Below, in pieces: positions 7,092 through 13,403 of a stretch of 13,403 bases of DNA. The position numbers and the translations under genes were made by a program. The stretch is from the NCBI GenBank assembly GCA_018668195.1, contig JABITU010000112.1, positions 1 to 13,403 of the forward strand. Reading direction: 5' to 3'. Position 1 is the stretch's first letter, and each line of letters opens with the position of its first letter. The DNA is from Tateyamaria sp. (GTDB taxonomy: Bacteria > Pseudomonadota > Alphaproteobacteria > Rhodobacterales > Rhodobacteraceae). The notes under the pieces were generated by a model that was given only the letters and a program-made list of their open reading frames with translations, ran no database searches and was not told the DNA's origin.

Positions 7092-7838
7092 TTAGATCGT
7101 GCAGCCACCATCGACCAAAACGGGCTGACCTGTCATAAACTGACTTCCGTCAGACATGAGGTAGACAATCATCGGCGTGAGATCATCGACTGTGGACAGA
7201 CGCCCCATTGGCTGACGCGCGATGAAGTCTTTCTCGGCCTGAACGGGGTCCGGTGCGTTGGCAATGCGTCCTTGCAAGGCAGGCGTGTCAACCGTTCCCG
7301 GGCACAAGGCATTGCAGCGCAGATTTCGCGCGACAAAATCAGCGGCAATCGCTTTTGTTAGTCCAATGACCGCAGCTTTTGTGGCTCCGTATGCGGTTCG
7401 ATTAATGAACCCTTTTTCTGAAGACGCCATCGAGGACATGTTCAGAATGGACGCGTTGCCTTGGCTTTCGGCGCGCCTCAGCAAGCCGGGAACAAAAGCG
7501 CGGCACATCCGCACCATCGAAGTTACATTCAGATTAAGCGAAAACTCCCACGCGGTGTCATCAAGCTCTAGGATTGAACCGTGATGAACAACACCAGCGC
7601 AGTTGAACAAGCCGTCCAGATCAGGAAGATCAGCCACGAGCGCGTTGATCGCATCCACGTCCGTCACATCCAGAACGCGGGTTTCGATGCCTGCGACGCC
7701 GTCCAAATTCGCCAATAGATCGGCGTTTATGTCCGTTGCGATCACTGTAGCACCTGCCGCCGCACAGGCGCGCGCACTGGCCGCCCCAATCCCTTGGCCT
7801 GCGGCGGTGATTAGGATTGTCTTACTCGCAAGTGTCAT
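7092..7838 (-). CDS. SDR-family dehydrogenase, probable 2-keto-3-deoxy-L-fuconate dehydrogenase
   Basis: A 248-residue classical short-chain dehydrogenase proposed to oxidise the C4 hydroxyl of 2-keto-3-deoxy-L-fuconate to the 2,4-diketo acid. Visible: cofactor loop TAAGQGIG (11-18), Asp36 after the second strand (favours NAD over NADP), NCAG (79-82), and the catalytic triad Ser136, Tyr150, Lys154. The sequence closely follows human DHRS6/BDH2 as I recall it, including HHG near 85, [24 protein letters not shown] and [13 protein letters not shown]; Arg147, Arg191 and Arg208 match the positions of three arginines of DHRS6 that I recall as binding the substrate carboxylate. The start at 7838 is preceded by GAGGA at 5 bases; GTG 7856 or ATG 7850 are alternatives and would place the start closer to the dehydratase stop. 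It is coupled closely to the dehydratase gene (14 bases apart). Confidence 0.87.
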   Translation of the reverse strand: MTLASKTILITAAGQGIGAASARACAAAGATVIATDINADLLANLDGVAGIETRVLDVTDVDAINALVADLPDLDGLFNCAGVVHHGSILELDDTAWEFSLNLNVTSMVRMCRAFVPGLLRRAESQGNASILNMSSMASSEKGFINRTAYGATKAAVIGLTKAIAADFVARNLRCNALCPGTVDTPALQGRIANAPDPVQAEKDFIARQPMGRLSTVDDLTPMIVYLMSDGSQFMTGQPVLVDGGCTI

Positions 7839-7852
7839 ATCGTTCCTCATGT

Positions 7853-9376
7853 TCACATCACCGCTCCAATCTGCCAGGGCACAAACTCAACCCCGCCAAA
7901 GCCCAGCTCTTCGCTTTTGGTCTGCTCGCCCGAGGCGATACTGATGAACATCTCAAAGATGTCGTTGCCCTTGTCGCTCAAGCTGACCCCTTCGCTGACG
8001 ATATCACCGCAGTTGATGTCCATATCTTCGGACATACGGGCATACATCTCAGAGTTTGTAGCCACTTTGATGCAAGGCGTCGGCATGTAGCCAGACACCG
8101 ATCCACGGCCCGTGGTAAAGACAATCAAGTTCGCGCCAGAGGCGATTTGCCCCGTCACGGAACATGGGTCAAACCCAGGGCTGTCCATAAAAACAAAGCC
8201 CTTTTTGTCGATCTTTTCGCCGAACAGATACACATCTGTCAGGGGCGCGCTGCCGCTTTTGGCGACGGCACCGAGTGATTTTTCAAGGATGGTTGTTAGC
8301 CCGCCACGCTTATTGCCTGGGCTTGGGTTGTTGTCCATCTCACCATGATTGCGTGCGGTGTAATCTTCCCACCAGCGCACGCGATCAATCAGTTTTTTGC
8401 CCACCTCAACCGATGCCGCACGGCGGGTCAAAAGGTGCTCCGCGCCGTAGATTTCAGACGTTTCGGACAAGATTGTGGTGCCACCGTGGCGCACAAGAAT
8501 GTCGGACGCGACACCAAGTGCAGGATTGGCGGTGATGCCGGAATATCCATCTGATCCGCCACATTGCATACCCACCATCAAATGCGAGATGGATGCAGGC
8601 TTGCGCGTTGCAGTGTTTGCAAGTTCAGCAATTCCACGCAGCTCTTTGAGGCCCTTTTCGATTGTTTTACGCGTGCCGCCTTCTTGCTGGATCGTCATGT
8701 AACGCAAAGCGCCGTCCGCACGGATCGCACGCCCACCAACAAGTGCAGAAACTTGCATCACTTCACAGCCCAGCCCGATCAAAAGGATACCACCGAAGTT
8801 TGGGTGCTGGGCGTAACCGGACAGAGTGCGAAACAGCGTCGCATAGCCCTCATTTTCGCCCGACATGCCGCAGCCAGTGCCATGGGTGATCGGGACGATG
8901 CCATCGATATTGGGGAAGTCATCAAGAAGGCCGGATTTCTCAGCAGCTTCAGCGATGAATTTCGCAACCGAACCAGAGCAATTCACCGACGTCAGAATAC
9001 CAAGATAATTGCGCGTACCAACCGTGCCGTCAGCGCGGTGGTAGCCGTTGAATGTACGCTCATCTGTAGATGCGGGCAGCACTTTGGCCTCTCTCGCGTG
9101 AGCATAGTCTTGTGTGTGCTCTCCCATGCCAAGGTTTTGAACATGCACATGTTCACCAGCGGCAATGTCTGCGGTGGCCTGTCCGATAGTCTGACCATAA
9201 CGGATTACATTTTGTCCAAGCTTGATCGGCTCAACAGCGATCTTGTGGCCTTGCTTGATGGCATGCTGCGCCTTTAGGCCTGAGACATTGTCGATTTCAC
9301 CCACCGCAATATCAGCCAAAGCAACCGCAATATTGTCTTGTGGATGAAGCGTTAAGATGCGGCGTAGCTGGCTCAT
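7853..9376 (-). CDS. UxaA-family (altronate dehydratase-like) sugar-acid dehydratase, probable L-fuconate dehydratase
   Basis: A 507-residue full-length member of the altronate/galactarate dehydratase family, containing both the N-terminal SAF-like domain (about 9-85, with HPQDNIAVAL, GHKIAV and GEHVHVQN) and the large C-terminal domain. The latter shows RADGTVGTRNYLG (114-126), Cys133 in SVNCSGS, HGTGCG (165-170), GLGCE (201-205) and QCGGSDGYSG (271-280); conserved cysteines are candidate metal ligands. Family members remove water from C2-C3 of aldonates to give 2-keto-3-deoxy acids, usually iron-dependent. Altronate dehydratase is the name a homology search would likely give, but there are no altronate-pathway partners (no uxaB or uxaC) here; mutarotase, lactonase, KDF-dehydrogenase and FAH-type neighbours point to L-fuconate or a close analogue. 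It is the first gene of the minus operon, with AGAGGA upstream of ATG 9376. Confidence 0.85.
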   Translation of the reverse strand: MSQLRRILTLHPQDNIAVALADIAVGEIDNVSGLKAQHAIKQGHKIAVEPIKLGQNVIRYGQTIGQATADIAAGEHVHVQNLGMGEHTQDYAHAREAKVLPASTDERTFNGYHRADGTVGTRNYLGILTSVNCSGSVAKFIAEAAEKSGLLDDFPNIDGIVPITHGTGCGMSGENEGYATLFRTLSGYAQHPNFGGILLIGLGCEVMQVSALVGGRAIRADGALRYMTIQQEGGTRKTIEKGLKELRGIAELANTATRKPASISHLMVGMQCGGSDGYSGITANPALGVASDILVRHGGTTILSETSEIYGAEHLLTRRAASVEVGKKLIDRVRWWEDYTARNHGEMDNNPSPGNKRGGLTTILEKSLGAVAKSGSAPLTDVYLFGEKIDKKGFVFMDSPGFDPCSVTGQIASGANLIVFTTGRGSVSGYMPTPCIKVATNSEMYARMSEDMDINCGDIVSEGVSLSDKGNDIFEMFISIASGEQTKSEELGFGGVEFVPWQIGAVM

Positions 9377-9421
9377 CAGGAGAGTTCCTCTGGCATACTT
9401 AAGGATGTTTGCGTTAGAGTA

Positions 9422-9450
9422 GTTCTAGCTTGACTTAACTCACTTGTCAA
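9422..9450 (-). promoter_or_regulatory. Promoter of the dehydratase-SDR-ABC-FAH operon
   Basis: On the minus strand a perfect -35 TTGACA (9450-9445) is followed after exactly 17 bases by TAGAAC (9427-9422), 4 of 6 matches to the -10 consensus. The leader to ATG 9376 would be about 40 bases. The -35 overlaps the left arm of the 9448-9465 palindrome. Confidence 0.55.
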
Positions 9451-9457
9451 CTAACAT
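9430..9457 (+). promoter_or_regulatory. Possible promoter of the gntR-aldo/keto reductase operon
   Basis: TTGACT (9430-9435) and TAACAT (9452-9457) are separated by 16 bases. The -10 lies inside the 9448-9465 palindrome. The inferred transcript would begin only some 15 bases before ATG 9479, which is tight for the GGAG at 9465-9468; either the start is ATG 9497 or the true promoter differs slightly. Confidence 0.35.
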
Positions 9458-9465
9458 GTCAGTTG
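9448..9465. promoter_or_regulatory. Candidate operator for the divergent GntR regulator
   Basis: CAACTAACATGTCAGTTG is palindromic at 16 of 18 positions, centred on ACATGT, and lies between the divergently transcribed dehydratase and gntR genes. It overlaps the -35 of the minus promoter and the -10 of the plus promoter, so a bound repressor could block both. Assignment to the adjacent GntR protein is inference. Confidence 0.55.
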
Positions 9466-9478
9466 GAGTATTTAGAGA

Positions 9479-10177
9479 ATGCCGGACAAAACGCATATGC
9501 TTGATATCAACGGTTTAGATGGCCCTTTGGGGCAGCGGGTCTATTCTGCCATGCGCAATAAGATCCTCACAATGGCATACGAGCCCGGAACCGTTTTGCG
9601 AAAAGGCGAGCTGTGCGAACAATTGGGCGTATCCCGATCGCCAGTGACAGAGGCGTTGAATAGATTATCCTCTGACGGTCTGGTCGATATCATCCCACAA
9701 TCCGCCACACGAGTTTCACAGTTTTCCCTGTTCGAGCTACGCGAAGATTGCTTCCTGCGCGAAGCCGTCGAAGTCGCTGCTGTCGCTAAGGTCGCCCAAG
9801 GCCGCACAGACAAGCAACTGACCAAACTTGCGCGAAATCTAAAGTTGCAGAAATTACTGGTAGAGGACGAAGATTTCCAAGGCTTCTTTGAGGCCGACCT
9901 CGAATTTCATGAGCTGATCCTTGCCTTTACCGGCTTTCCCAAAGTCGCCTTCACAGCAGGCCAGATGTCGTTGCAACTGCACCGCGCACGAATGTTGATT
10001 TTGCCAGAAAAGGGCCGCCCGCGCGAAACCGTTGCAGAACATTGCGCGATCTTGACCGGTATCGAAACCCGTGATCCAAACGCTGCGCGGAATGCGATGT
10101 CACTGCACCTTCGCCAACTAATAACCCGCATTGAACCTCTAGAACGTCAACACCCCGAGTATTTCCGCCCTAACTAG
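9479..10177 (+). CDS. GntR-family transcriptional regulator, FCD (FadR/VanR) subfamily
   Basis: A 232-residue regulator with an N-terminal winged helix (about 17-80; recognition region GELCEQLGVSRSPVTEALNR) and a C-terminal all-helical FCD ligand domain. Asp140, His144, His188 and His210 are spaced as the metal-binding set of metal-containing FCD domains, implying that a carboxylate or hydroxy-acid effector coordinates the metal. It probably represses both divergent operons through the palindrome upstream and is released by a pathway intermediate such as the aldonate or keto-deoxy acid; this is inferred, not seen. ATG 9479 has GGAG ten bases upstream; ATG 9497 (MLDINGL) is an alternative. It heads the plus operon, 15 bases before the aldo/keto reductase. 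Confidence 0.88.
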   Translation: MPDKTHMLDINGLDGPLGQRVYSAMRNKILTMAYEPGTVLRKGELCEQLGVSRSPVTEALNRLSSDGLVDIIPQSATRVSQFSLFELREDCFLREAVEVAAVAKVAQGRTDKQLTKLARNLKLQKLLVEDEDFQGFFEADLEFHELILAFTGFPKVAFTAGQMSLQLHRARMLILPEKGRPRETVAEHCAILTGIETRDPNAARNAMSLHLRQLITRIEPLERQHPEYFRPN

Positions 10178-10192
10178 AAAAGTAGACCCCCG

Positions 10193-11242
10193 ATGAAATT
10201 GACGCATACAAACCCGCTGAACCAGCGCACGAGATCACCTTTGAACCTAACGCAACTTGGGTTTGGCGGTGCACCGCTTGGAAATTTGTATCGCAAGATT
10301 GAAGACAATGACGCGCAAGCGACGCTTGATGCGGCATGGGATGCGGGCATTCGTTATTTCGACACCGCGCCGCAGTACGGATTGGGGCGGTCTGAATTGC
10401 GTTTTAGCGAGGCTTTGAAACGGTTTGATGGCGATGCGCTTACGCTGTCAAGCAAGGTCGGGCGTGTCTTGGAAGACTGCGCACCCGAGGAGGTTACCCC
10501 AGAAGCTTTCGTTAATGTGCCCCAGAAACGTATCGAGTTTGATTTTACCTATGACGGAATCATGCGCAGTTATCACGACAGCATTGCCCGTTTGGAATCT
10601 GATAAAATCGACATTCTGTTCCTACATGACATTGATGCGGGCACGAAAGGGCAAGCGTTTGAAGATAACAATCTGCGTCAGCTGTTCTCTCAAGGCGGCT
10701 ATCGAGCGCTATCAGAATTGCGCGAGGCAGGACAGATATCGGCCATCGGAGCAGGCGTTAACACCTGGCAGATTTGTGAGCGGCTGTTAGGCGAAGCGGA
10801 CTTTGACGGCTTCCTCTTGGCAGGACGATATACGTTGCTGGAGCAAGATCCGCTTGAAACGTTCCTGCCGCTGTGCCTGAAACGCGATGTGGGGATACTG
10901 CTCGGTGGGCCGTATAACTCCGGCATTCTCGCGACGGGCGCTGTTGAGGGCGCGCGGTATGATTATGCACTCGCGCCGACGGATATATTGCAACGCGTTC
11001 GTAAATTGAACGACGTTTGCGCCGCTCATAATACCCCTCTCATCGCGGCAGCCCTGCAATTCCCGCTGGCGCACGCGGCGGTGAAATCCGTAATTCCGGG
11101 TGCATCAAGCGCGCAAGAAGTGCGCCAAAACGTCGAGATATTCGAAACGTCGATTCCAGCAGCGCTTTGGTCCGACCTAAAGAGCCAAGGCTTGATCCGA
11201 CAAGATGCGCCAACCCCACAGGAGGCCAGCGATGTTGCTTAA
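10193..11242 (+). CDS. Aldo/keto reductase, probable L-fucose (aldose) 1-dehydrogenase
   Basis: A 349-residue member of the aldo/keto reductase superfamily, in the group of D-threo-aldose/L-fucose dehydrogenases, L-galactose dehydrogenase and pyridoxal 4-dehydrogenase. It would oxidise the sugar at C1 to the lactone with NAD(P). The catalytic tetrad is intact: Asp57 and Tyr62 (in YFDTAPQYGLGRSE), Lys88 (LSSKVGR) and His145 (LFLHDID). LGFGGAPLGNLY (22-33) opens the barrel, and VIPGASSAQEV near 303-313 fits the cofactor phosphate loop. No clear ribosome site precedes the ATG, so translation may be coupled to the regulator gene ending 15 bases upstream. The 3' end overlaps fucU by 11 bases. A neighbouring FucU and lactonase support the sugar substrate over pyridoxal. 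Confidence 0.85.
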   Translation: MKLTHTNPLNQRTRSPLNLTQLGFGGAPLGNLYRKIEDNDAQATLDAAWDAGIRYFDTAPQYGLGRSELRFSEALKRFDGDALTLSSKVGRVLEDCAPEEVTPEAFVNVPQKRIEFDFTYDGIMRSYHDSIARLESDKIDILFLHDIDAGTKGQAFEDNNLRQLFSQGGYRALSELREAGQISAIGAGVNTWQICERLLGEADFDGFLLAGRYTLLEQDPLETFLPLCLKRDVGILLGGPYNSGILATGAVEGARYDYALAPTDILQRVRKLNDVCAAHNTPLIAAALQFPLAHAAVKSVIPGASSAQEVRQNVEIFETSIPAALWSDLKSQGLIRQDAPTPQEASDVA

Positions 11243-11660
11243 TATCCCCCCGATCCTGTCCCCCGATTTTCTTTGGACGTTGAGCGCTATGGGACACGGA
11301 GACGACATCGTCATTGTGGACGCTAATTTCCCAGCGACCACGCTTAACACGAGATGCCATCGCCTTGATGGGATCAGCGCAACCGAGGTGTTGAAAGCCG
11401 TGCTTAGCGTGCTTCCACTCGACGCCTACGTGCCCGATCCCGCGTTGGTGATGGAGGTCGTAGATGAGCCCGATACAGTCCCGTCGATTGTGGCCGAATT
11501 CCAATCTATCATTGCCGCTGCCAGTGATAATCTGGTGACCGTGGGCAAGCTGGAACGGTTTGACTTTTATGAACACGCCCGATCAGCATTTGCGATCGTA
11601 CAAACCGGAGAGACGCGGCTTTATGGAAACATTATTCTCAAGAAAGGCGTCATCAGATAA
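11232..11660 (+). CDS. fucU: L-fucose mutarotase (RbsD/FucU family)
   Basis: A 142-residue protein, similar in length to E. coli FucU (about 140), expected to interconvert the alpha and beta anomers of L-fucose so that the anomer-specific dehydrogenase is not limited by spontaneous mutarotation. Visible: MGHGDDIVIVDANFP (20-34) with His22 and Asp30, the family's active-site strand; YVPDP (66-70); and the C-terminal GETRLYGNIILKKGV with Tyr131 and Asn133. The start ATG at 11232 has a textbook AGGAGG six bases upstream; an earlier in-frame ATG at 11205 adds nine residues with no good site. It overlaps the aldo/keto reductase end by 11 bases and the lactonase start by one (TAATG). RbsD-like ribose pyranase activity is the main alternative, but FucU is the better match. 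Confidence 0.88.
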   Translation: MLLNIPPILSPDFLWTLSAMGHGDDIVIVDANFPATTLNTRCHRLDGISATEVLKAVLSVLPLDAYVPDPALVMEVVDEPDTVPSIVAEFQSIIAAASDNLVTVGKLERFDFYEHARSAFAIVQTGETRLYGNIILKKGVIR

Positions 11661-12487
11661 TGATTATCGATGCCCATCAACATTTCTGGCAACTTGAACG
11701 CTGGGATTATGGATGGTTAACACCCGATCTGGACGTGCTTTATCGCGACTTTATGCCGGGCGATCTAACACCGCATTTGCGCCAGCATAACATCGATGGA
11801 ACGATATTGGTTCAGGCCGCGCCGACGATTGCCGAGACAGAGTTTCTTCTTAAGATTTCCGATGAAACGCCTTTTGTTTTAGGTGTCGTGGGATGGGTCG
11901 ATTTTGAGGCTGCGAGCGCAATCGATAATATTATCCGGCTAGCCAAACACCCAAAACTGGTGGGTTTACGGCCAATGATCCAAGATATCGCCGATGATGA
12001 TTGGATGCTGCGCCCTGACCTCTTCCCTGTTTTTGAAGCGATGATTCAACATAATTTGACGTTTGATGCATTGATCTTGCCCCGCCATCTGCCACAGCTT
12101 TGCCGGCTTTTGTCGCGTCATCCTGAATTGCGTTGTGTAATCGATCATGGTGCCAAGCCAGACATCGAAAATGGCAAGCTCGACAGTTGGGCACGCGACA
12201 TTGCTGCCGTCGCAAATAGCAGCAACGCCTATTGCAAACTGTCCGGCCTGATAACTGAAGCAGGCGAAGGTTGGACGCCGTCGCAACTGACCCCCTATGT
12301 CGCACATCTGCTTGAAACCTTCGGTACTAAGCGTTTGGTTTGGGGGAGCGACTGGCCTGTTGTAACCCTCGTCGACAACTATAAAAACTGGTTGGATCTC
12401 GCGATCTCATTCATACCCGATGAGCCCGCAAGGGGCGCGATTTTGGGTTTGAACGCTTATGAATTATACGGACTTTCTCAGCGATAA
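11660..12487 (+). CDS. Amidohydrolase-type lactonase, probable L-fuconolactone hydrolase
   Basis: A 275-residue member of the amidohydrolase-2 (COG3618) group that contains L-fuconolactonase and related sugar lactonases; it would open the lactone made by the aldo/keto reductase to the aldonate. A TIM-barrel metal site is visible as the N-terminal DAHQHFW (His6, His8), GLRPM (102-106), DHGAKP (162-167, His163), CKLSGL (192-197) and GSDWP (229-233, catalytic-type Asp231), and the C-terminal NAYELYGL is the usual family ending. The length is normal. The start overlaps the fucU stop by one base, indicating coupled translation. It is the last gene of the plus operon, followed after 16 bases by a stem-loop. 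Specificity among L-fuconolactone, L-galactonolactone and L-rhamnonolactone is not readable from sequence. Confidence 0.87.
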   Translation: MIIDAHQHFWQLERWDYGWLTPDLDVLYRDFMPGDLTPHLRQHNIDGTILVQAAPTIAETEFLLKISDETPFVLGVVGWVDFEAASAIDNIIRLAKHPKLVGLRPMIQDIADDDWMLRPDLFPVFEAMIQHNLTFDALILPRHLPQLCRLLSRHPELRCVIDHGAKPDIENGKLDSWARDIAAVANSSNAYCKLSGLITEAGEGWTPSQLTPYVAHLLETFGTKRLVWGSDWPVVTLVDNYKNWLDLAISFIPDEPARGAILGLNAYELYGLSQR

Positions 12488-12503
12488 TTGACGGTCAGCT
12501 GAA

Positions 12504-12537
12504 TTCTGAACCCCGTGTCAAAACTCACGGTTCAGAA
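12504..12537 (+). terminator. Stem-loop after the lactonase gene, probable operon end
   Basis: TTCTGAA (12504-12510) pairs with TTCAGAA (12531-12537) and CCGTG (12513-12517) with CACGG (12526-12530), leaving a 2-base bulge and an 8-base loop: 12 base pairs in all, 16 bases after the stop codon. No strong T-run follows, so termination may be Rho-assisted. Confidence 0.6.
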
Positions 12538-12947
12538 ACGGTTCTTTGATTGCGGCTATGTCAAGCGGGATGGCGATCTGTCCGTCTAGGGTCATGGTTC
12601 TCTTCGAGGTCGGGTGATGCGCCTCACGATGGTTTTAGATGATGGATCGTCTCCAATGTCGTTAGCAGGCTGCGCGCAATGAGCCGCGTCCCAACCGTTA
12701 TTACAAGATCGATCAACCTCCGCCGCTTCGGGACTTCGCTGCCCGCCGGTCTTGCGAGAATTTAACTTAGGCAGCAACCTCCTGTGTCCATTGATAATCA
12801 GTTTCGGTTCTCCAAAGCGACAGCATGAGTTTCGGCACGCGTTCGCTATATGACAAGCACACCCGCCAAAGCGCCGCAAAACACCAAACGCAGTGGCCCC
12901 CATTTACCCCACGTATTAGGTCCCTTATTGCTCTGCGATTGACAGAT

Positions 12948-13046
12948 GCTGCGTCAGCAATAGCCGCGGCTGCCCAAGGCTGCTTCGTCCGCAGTCTGTG
13001 AGTTCGCTTATCATATCTCGCTGCAGATTGCATAGATGACCGGTTT
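12948..13046 (-). repeat. Dispersed repeat, right copy
   Basis: Read on the minus strand, 12995-12948 matches 2347-2394 at 36 of 48 positions, and CCGGTTT at 13040-13046 corresponds to AAACCGG at 2310-2316. The two copies are in opposite orientation and bracket the fucose-type operons. Confidence 0.5.
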
Positions 13047-13263
13047 TCTAGCCGCTCAGAGACATTGAAATTTACGTAAGCGCAGCAATTTTCACGCCGC
13101 GAGCGCACGCGGCACAAATTCTGAATACACAGTTCGGGCTCGTAGCAGCCATTCGCTGCGAGATGCACCAATGTCCGCTTAGAGGCGAAGCTGTGAAGTC
13201 CTTGGTTACAAAAAGCATTTTCCAAGCTTTGTGTTGCGAACTATGTTCGCCCAAAACTCCGCT

Positions 13264-13341
13264 AACACTTTGTCCTCAACACAGCGTCAGCCAACACTGT
13301 GTTCAACACAGCGATTCAGCCCTAAAAATAGTCAGCAACAC
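13264..13341. repeat. Cluster of five AACAC motifs with a perfect 15-bp palindrome
   Basis: AACAC occurs at 13264, 13278, 13293, 13305 and 13337. TCAACACAGCG is exactly repeated at 13276-13286 and 13303-13313. CTGTGTT-C-AACACAG (13297-13311) is a perfect palindrome with 7-base arms, overlapped by a second one, AACAC-T-GTGTT (13293-13303). This looks like a multi-site protein-binding region. Confidence 0.5.
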
Positions 13342-13403
13342 GGCAAAAAGTGTGTTTTTGGTTTTAGCGATTTTTTGGAATTTTGCACTAGATTAAGTCA
13401 TTG

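Larger units (their letters stand above)
12538..13403. other. Region without a convincing gene at the right edge
   Basis: Open frames exist on both strands, the longest on the minus strand at 12767-13225, but none has a recognisable domain, and the composition (many Cys, Arg, Ser) is that of chance frames. The region holds the right copy of a dispersed repeat (about 12948-13046) and a motif cluster at 13264-13341. From about 13320 it becomes AT-rich, which might be the promoter region of a gene beyond the window. I see no tRNA or intact insertion sequence. Confidence 0.6.

Noticed and set aside
8564..9277. A 237-codon plus-strand frame antisense to the dehydratase gene
   Set aside because: The minus-strand protein is an intact, motif-complete UxaA-family enzyme; the antisense frame has no recognisable feature.
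12592..13225. Minus-strand frames of 103 and 152 codons at the right side (12592-12903 and 12767-13225), considered as transposase or hypothetical genes
   Set aside because: No recognisable motif, no convincing ribosome site, atypical Cys/Arg/Ser-rich composition, overlap in different frames, and presence of a dispersed repeat inside; they look like chance frames in non-coding DNA.

Overview
This window most likely comes from a Roseobacter-group alphaproteobacterium (Rhodobacteraceae). That rests on gene content (TRAP and CUT2 transporters, UxaA-type dehydratase, FCD-type GntR regulator), moderate GC and general sequence character; no marker gene is present, so the taxonomy is inference.

Left part (1-1630): the N-terminal half of a TRAP-transporter solute receptor (DctP family, minus strand, cut by the window edge) diverges from a plus-strand unit. 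That unit holds a decayed N-terminal fragment of a fumarylacetoacetate-hydrolase (FAH) family enzyme and then an apparently intact PfkB-type 2-keto-3-deoxygluconate kinase (kdgK). It looks like the remains of a sugar-acid catabolic locus.

About 950 bases of non-coding, partly AT-rich sequence follow (1631-2583), with several hairpins and short repeats.

Core (2584-12487): two divergent operons around a GntR/FCD regulator encode what looks like a complete non-phosphorylating L-fucose (or closely related 6-deoxy/L-aldose) pathway. The minus-strand operon reads UxaA-family dehydratase, SDR dehydrogenase, CUT2 ABC transporter (ATPase, permease, periplasmic binding protein) and FAH-family hydrolase. 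The plus-strand operon reads GntR regulator, aldo/keto reductase, FucU mutarotase and amidohydrolase-type lactonase. Proposed flow: uptake by the ABC system; anomer interconversion by FucU; oxidation to the lactone by the aldo/keto reductase; lactone opening by the amidohydrolase; dehydration by the UxaA-type enzyme; oxidation of the 2-keto-3-deoxy acid by the SDR; hydrolysis of the 2,4-diketo acid by the FAH enzyme to pyruvate plus L-lactate. The dehydratase slot is filled by a UxaA/altronate-dehydratase family protein rather than the enolase-superfamily L-fuconate dehydratase of the textbook pathway. One 18-bp near-palindrome between the divergent operons overlaps promoter elements on both strands and is the best operator candidate.

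Right part (12488-13403): a stem-loop follows the last gene, then about 870 bases without a convincing gene. It contains a diverged copy, in opposite orientation, of a sequence in the left non-coding region, and near the edge a cluster of AACAC motifs with a perfect 15-bp palindrome.
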